A DNA stretch of 64,000 nucleotides from Stutzerimonas kirkiae (lineage in GTDB: Bacteria; Pseudomonadota; Gammaproteobacteria; Pseudomonadales; Pseudomonadaceae). The notes beneath the pieces are model-generated. The model saw nothing but the letters and a program-made list of their open reading frames with translations. It ran no database searches and was not told where the DNA came from. The stretch spans positions 124,001-188,000 of the forward strand of contig NZ_QJUO01000001.1 in assembly GCF_004327335.1 (NCBI RefSeq), in the 5' to 3' direction. How positions within the stretch are numbered: position 1 is the stretch's first letter; the number at the start of each line of letters is the position of its first letter. Of this stretch, positions 60,751 to 64,000 are shown piece after piece. Both the position numbers and the translations under genes were made by a program.

Positions 60751-61929
60751 ATGATTTCACGCTCGATCCTGCTGGCTCTGCTCGGCGGCACCACCGCGCT
60801 GGTGGCGGCCCATGCCATCGGACGCTTCGCCTACACACCGCTGTTGCCCTACTTTCTCGCCGATGGGTTGTTCGACCTGCAACAGGGCGCACGCCTGGCG
60901 ACCTGGAACTATATCGGCTATCTGCTCGGTGCCCTCGCGGCGGTGGCGCTCTACACACCGGCGCGGCTACGCCTGGCGGTGCCGCTCAGCCTGCTGGCCA
61001 ATACCCTGGTGACCATCGCCCAGGGCTTCGCCAACGATTACGACTTCCTGCTGCTACTGCGCCTGCTCAACGGCATCAGCAACGGCCTGGTATTCGTCCT
61101 GGCGCCAGCCCTGGTCCTCGAATGGCTGGCCCAGCGCAAGCAGGCGCACCTCAGTGGCCTGGTCTACCTGGGCTTCGCCGCGGGGCTGCTGCTGACCGGC
61201 TGGCTGGCGGACGCTCCGGCCCAGCGGCTGCATGGCGCACAGCGCTGGTGGCCCATGGCGCTGGTGGCGCTGCCACTGAGCGTACTGAGTGTGCTCCTGC
61301 TGCGGCGCCTGCACCTGCGCGAAGCCGAGGCCGCACCGCCGCAGGCGGCCCATGGCCGGCTGTTCGACGCCACCAGCAGCCGGCTGTTCCTGGCCTACGC
61401 CGGGGCGGGCCTGGGCTACATCCTGCCGATGACCTTTCTGCCGACCCTGGCGCAACAGCAACTGCCCGAAGGGCACCGCCTGATCACCGGCGCCTGGCAA
61501 TGGGCCGCCCTTGCCTGCCTGTTCTCGATACCACTGTGGAATGCCCTGGGCGCACGCTATGGCGACCGCCGGGCGTTGGTCGCCAGTTATATTCTCCAGG
61601 CCGTCGGCAGCGCCGCGCCGCTGCTCTGGCCGGGCACTGTCGGTATCACGCTCTGCGCCGTACTGGTTGGCGGCACGTTCATCGGCAGCGTCCTGCTGAC
61701 CCAACGCCTGGGGCGCACACTGCAACCTCACCAGGGAGCACGCCTCTCCGCTGCGCTGATCGCGCTCTATGGCGGCACCCAACTGGCCGGCCCCTGGCTG
61801 GCCGGACTGTGGATCGCCCATGGCGGCAGCCTGACGCAGAGTTTCACGCTCGGTGTCGCGGCGCTGCTCTGGGCATGGTTCTGGACATGGTCGATTCCCC
61901 GACACCTTCCGACAGGAGCACAGCTATGA
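60751..61929 (+). CDS. MFS transporter, YbfB/YjiJ family
   Basis: A 392-residue inner-membrane transporter with about 12 hydrophobic segments. The N-terminus SILLALLGGTTALVAAHAIGRFAYTPLLPYFL and the later LLRLLNGISNGLVFVLAPALVLEWLAQRKQAHLSGLVYLGFAAGLL are characteristic of YbfB/YjiJ-type MFS proteins. Start ATG at 60751 is preferred; GTG at 60742 would add three residues. Substrate unknown; pairing with nitronate monooxygenase (ATGA overlap) hints at export or uptake of a related small molecule, which is inference. Confidence 0.82.
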   Translation: MISRSILLALLGGTTALVAAHAIGRFAYTPLLPYFLADGLFDLQQGARLATWNYIGYLLGALAAVALYTPARLRLAVPLSLLANTLVTIAQGFANDYDFLLLLRLLNGISNGLVFVLAPALVLEWLAQRKQAHLSGLVYLGFAAGLLLTGWLADAPAQRLHGAQRWWPMALVALPLSVLSVLLLRRLHLREAEAAPPQAAHGRLFDATSSRLFLAYAGAGLGYILPMTFLPTLAQQQLPEGHRLITGAWQWAALACLFSIPLWNALGARYGDRRALVASYILQAVGSAAPLLWPGTVGITLCAVLVGGTFIGSVLLTQRLGRTLQPHQGARLSAALIALYGGTQLAGPWLAGLWIAHGGSLTQSFTLGVAALLWAWFWTWSIPRHLPTGAQL

Positions 61930-62972
61930 CGCTCGAGCATCTCTTCGATATCCCTTACCCGATACTCCAGGCCCCCATGGCCGGGGCACAGGACCACCGG
62001 CTGGCCGTGGCCGTCAGCCAGGCCGGGGGGCTGGGTGCGATTCCCGCCGGGATGCTCGACGCGGCCCGGCTCGACGAGCAATTGAGCGCCTACAGGGCAC
62101 TGACGGAGCGGCCCTGCAACGTCAACTTCTTCTGTCATCAACCCCCGCCAATCGACGATGCGCGCGAACAGCGCTGGCGCGAGCGCCTGGCAGGCTTCTA
62201 CCGGGAGTTGCAGGTCGATCCGGCGCAGATCGCCCGTGGCCCAAGCCGCCAGCCGTTCGATGCGGCGATGGCGCAGATCATCGAAAAACACCGGCCCGCA
62301 GTGGTCAGCTTCCACTTCGGCCTACCCGCGCAAGAGCTGCTGGAGCGGGTGCGCCGCAGTGGCGCGAAGATCATCGCCAGCGCCACCACCCTGGCCGAGG
62401 GCCTGTGGCTGCAGGAACGCGGTGTGGATGCGGTGATCGCCCAGGGCCTGGAAGCCGGCGGGCACCGTGGCATGTTCCTGGAGAGCGACCTGTCCACGCA
62501 ACTCGGTACCTTCGCCCTGCTGCCACAGTTGGCCGACGCGCTGGAGCTGCCGGTGATCGCCGCGGGCGGTATCGTCGATGCCCGCACGGCCAGGGCTGCC
62601 CGGGTACTCGGCGCGGCAGCCGTGCAGGTCGGCACCGCCTACCTCGCCACGCCACAGAGCCTGGCCAGCGAGCTGCACCGCAAGGCCCTGCAAGACCCAC
62701 GGGCACGGCATACGGTGGTGACCTGCGCCTTCAGCGGCCGCCCCGCGCGCGGTATCGTCAACCGGCTTATCCGCGAAATCGGCCCGCTGCCCGACACGCC
62801 GGCCTTCCCACTGGCCAGCAATGCCATCACGCCCCTGCGCGCACGCGCCGAAAGCCTGGGCCTGGACGACTTCACACCGCTCTGGTCGGGCCAGAACGCC
62901 AGCCAGTGCCGGACCGTCGACGCCGGCCAACTGACCCGGGAACTGGGAGAAGCAGCAAGCGACAAGGCATAG
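61926..62972 (+). CDS. Nitronate monooxygenase family flavoprotein
   Basis: A 348-residue FMN enzyme of the nitronate monooxygenase/2-nitropropane dioxygenase family, which oxidises alkyl nitronates to carbonyl compounds. Motifs in order: PILQAPMAGAQDHRLAVAVSQAGGLGAIPAG, NVNFFCH, VVSFHFGLP, DAVIAQGLEAGGHRGMF, the FMN phosphate motif PVIAAGGIVDARTARAARVLGAAAVQVGTAYL, and CAFSGRPARGIVN. The catalytic His is expected in the GGHRG segment. Start overlaps the MFS stop (ATGA). Convergent with ampE across a short repeat. Confidence 0.88.
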   Translation: MTLEHLFDIPYPILQAPMAGAQDHRLAVAVSQAGGLGAIPAGMLDAARLDEQLSAYRALTERPCNVNFFCHQPPPIDDAREQRWRERLAGFYRELQVDPAQIARGPSRQPFDAAMAQIIEKHRPAVVSFHFGLPAQELLERVRRSGAKIIASATTLAEGLWLQERGVDAVIAQGLEAGGHRGMFLESDLSTQLGTFALLPQLADALELPVIAAGGIVDARTARAARVLGAAAVQVGTAYLATPQSLASELHRKALQDPRARHTVVTCAFSGRPARGIVNRLIREIGPLPDTPAFPLASNAITPLRARAESLGLDDFTPLWSGQNASQCRTVDAGQLTRELGEAASDKA

Positions 62973-62974
62973 GC

Positions 62975-63030
62975 TGCAAGCAAGCGTACGCCACTCCCCC
63001 AGGCGTAAGCGCCCTTACTTGCAGCTTGCC
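62975..63030. repeat. GCTGCAAG/CTTGCAGC intergenic repeat
   Basis: GGCTGCAAGC after the monooxygenase stop pairs with CTTGCAGCTTGCCGCTG near 63018-63034. It occupies the gap between convergent genes and belongs to the family at 31279, 38111 and 58651. Confidence 0.6.
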
Positions 63031-63037
63031 GCTGCCC

Positions 63038-63874
63038 TTACCCCCAGAGGGTCCAGGCGGCGATCAACGCATACCAGAGCAGCCGGCTGCGCACCAGCAG
63101 CTCGGCCAGGGCGTCCAGGCGCGCATTGCCGGTTTCCTCGTCAGTGGCCTTGGGCAGGTCGGCGGCCTTCGGACCGACCTCGGCCAGTAGCTGGCGCGCC
63201 GGCGTGTCCCAGCCCAGCACCTCATGCAGGCTGGCGCGGTTGACCTCGACGAAATTGCCGACCAGCGCAAAGCTCGCCAGCAAGGCCCGTACCGCCAGCC
63301 AGTCGAAGGCATGTCGAACCCGACCCGCCAGCTCGCGCCAGCTCGCCTGCTGCGAATGCTCGACCAGCAAGGCCAGCAGGCGATAGACCAGCGCCGCCAC
63401 CGGCCCCAGCAGGAGGTACCAGAAAATCACCGCGAAGAAGCCCTGGTAGCCTTTCCATAACAGATAGCCCTGTACCTCCTCCAGCAAGCGCCCGGGGGTT
63501 TCCCCGCTCAGGCCAAGATCGCGCTCGGCGACCAGCGCCGCCGCTTCCTGGTCGCCGCGCCGCCAGGCATCGCGGAACGGCCCCAGTTCACGCTTGGTGT
63601 GGCCACGGCCCATGGCGTAGAGCAGCACCAGTACATGCAGCGGCAGGTTCAGCCAGCCATAGGCCAGTGGCGCCAGGGCCAGCAACAGCAGCCCCAGCAG
63701 CAGGCCCGGCAGCCCCACCAGCAGTGCCAGCGCCAACCAGGGCGATGCCGCCAGGCGAGGATTGCCCTCGATACGTCGCAAGGCTCCGAGCCAGGGCCCG
63801 TCCTGCTGAATGTGCTCGCGCCAGCCCGTCAGCTTCTCGACCAGCAATACCAGCATTACCACCAGAAAACTCAT
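63038..63874 (-). CDS. ampE: AmpE, inner-membrane regulatory signalling modulator
   Basis: A 278-residue inner-membrane protein of the CobD/AmpE-like family, downstream partner of AmpD in the peptidoglycan-recycling/AmpC regulation locus. It has about four membrane segments (FLVVMLVLLVEKL; LALALLVGLPGLLLGLLLLALAPLAYGWLN; VLVLLYAMGRG; FFAVIFWYLLLGPVAALVYRLLALL) and a C-terminal one (LLWYALIAAWTLW). Start at 63874 overlaps the ampD stop (ATGA), so it is coupled to ampD. Motif RELGPFRDAWRRGDQEAA matches AmpE. Confidence 0.93.
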   Translation of the reverse strand: MSFLVVMLVLLVEKLTGWREHIQQDGPWLGALRRIEGNPRLAASPWLALALLVGLPGLLLGLLLLALAPLAYGWLNLPLHVLVLLYAMGRGHTKRELGPFRDAWRRGDQEAAALVAERDLGLSGETPGRLLEEVQGYLLWKGYQGFFAVIFWYLLLGPVAALVYRLLALLVEHSQQASWRELAGRVRHAFDWLAVRALLASFALVGNFVEVNRASLHEVLGWDTPARQLLAEVGPKAADLPKATDEETGNARLDALAELLVRSRLLWYALIAAWTLWG

Positions 63875-64000
63875 GATGCCCTCCCTTTCCCATGATCATC
63901 GTTGCGCCGGACCACTCCGGCCCGCTCCAGGCGCTGCCAGTCGAAGGCCGGACCCGGATCGGTCTTGCGCCCTGGCGCTATGTCGCTATGGCCACAGACC
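63871..64000 (-). CDS. ampD: 1,6-anhydro-N-acetylmuramyl-L-alanine amidase AmpD, C-terminal part only
   Basis: Cytoplasmic zinc amidase that recycles anhydro-muropeptides and so keeps AmpC beta-lactamase repressed. Only about 42 codons of the 3' end are in the window; the rest lies beyond 64000. The visible part contains the C-terminal zinc/active-site motif GHSDIAPGRKTDPGPAFDW, with His, Asp and Lys-Asp-Pro-Gly in the expected spacing, and ends RAGVVRRNDDHGKGRAS. The stop overlaps the ampE start (ATGA). Confidence 0.92.
   Translation of the reverse strand, partial: VCGHSDIAPGRKTDPGPAFDWQRLERAGVVRRNDDHGKGRAS

Overview
The window is chromosomal DNA of a Pseudomonas that is probably not P. aeruginosa. 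The evidence is uniformly high GC outside a few promoter and leader regions, Pseudomonas-type proteins throughout (AlgB/KinB, DgcH-type cyclase, AmpDh2-type amidase, CtpA, a type I-F Cas set), and gene orders typical of the genus (algB-kinB-ampDh2-dgcH-EEP-dsbA-cc4; ubiI-ubiH-pepP-ygfB//zapA-ssrS-ygfA; gpmI-envC-ctpA; hisB-hisH-hisA-hisF; asmA-mutY-yggX-tRNA-Phe). Species cannot be fixed from sequence alone.

Layout. 1-6.8 kb: pckA (3' end cut by the window edge), hslO, two small membrane/secreted ORFs, an AT-richer spacer, then the algB-kinB two-component pair. 7-13.9 kb: a leftward run of ampDh2, dgcH, an EEP-fold hydrolase, dsbA and cytochrome c4. Between dsbA and cc4 lies an internally deleted group II intron placed directly behind the cc4 terminator. 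engB reads the other way. 13.9-16.7 kb: a CheY-PilZ-like response regulator, a tandem Usp protein, a 383-bp inverted-repeat (MITE-like) element and a YegP-type protein. 16.8-20.9 kb: a FecI/FecR/TonB-receptor iron-signalling cassette in which both the sigma factor and the receptor reading frames are shifted, while the anti-sigma gene is intact. 21.1-27.9 kb: ubiquinone hydroxylases, pepP and an YgfB protein divergent from a ZapB-like gene, zapA, 6S RNA, ygfA and an EVE-domain gene. 27.9-35.3 kb: a FliL-like gene, secB, grxC and a rhodanese gene divergent from gpmI, envC, ctpA, a YibQ-type deacetylase and a YgjP-type metalloprotein. 35.5-43.8 kb: an SDR of the acetoin/butanediol type, the his genes, PanM-type GNAT, asmA, mutY and yggX.

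43.9-53.4 kb: tRNA-Phe followed by a complete type I-F CRISPR-Cas locus (cas1, cas2-cas3 fusion, csy1, csy2, csy3, csy4/cas6f). An AT-rich leader with a consensus IHF site leads into an array of 12 repeats and 11 spacers, all with a 60-bp period. The Cas6f catalytic residues and the repeat hairpin match, so crRNA processing looks intact; adaptation, processing and interference genes are all full length. This is a known system type. I did not find a convincing undescribed multi-gene system in the window.

53.5-64 kb: a DUF1090 protein, an NCS2 nucleobase permease, folA, a DUF4282 protein, a Cache-domain chemoreceptor, rlmJ, a 138-bp inverted-repeat element, a LysR regulator divergent from an MFS transporter plus nitronate monooxygenase, and ampE with the 3' end of ampD. 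Short repeat families (AAGCTGCAAGC-type, GGTGCGC-N3-GCGCACC hairpins, GATACCCAT hairpins, GGCTGGACG hairpins, a GCTTGAG heptamer array) sit at many intergenic junctions, especially between convergent genes.
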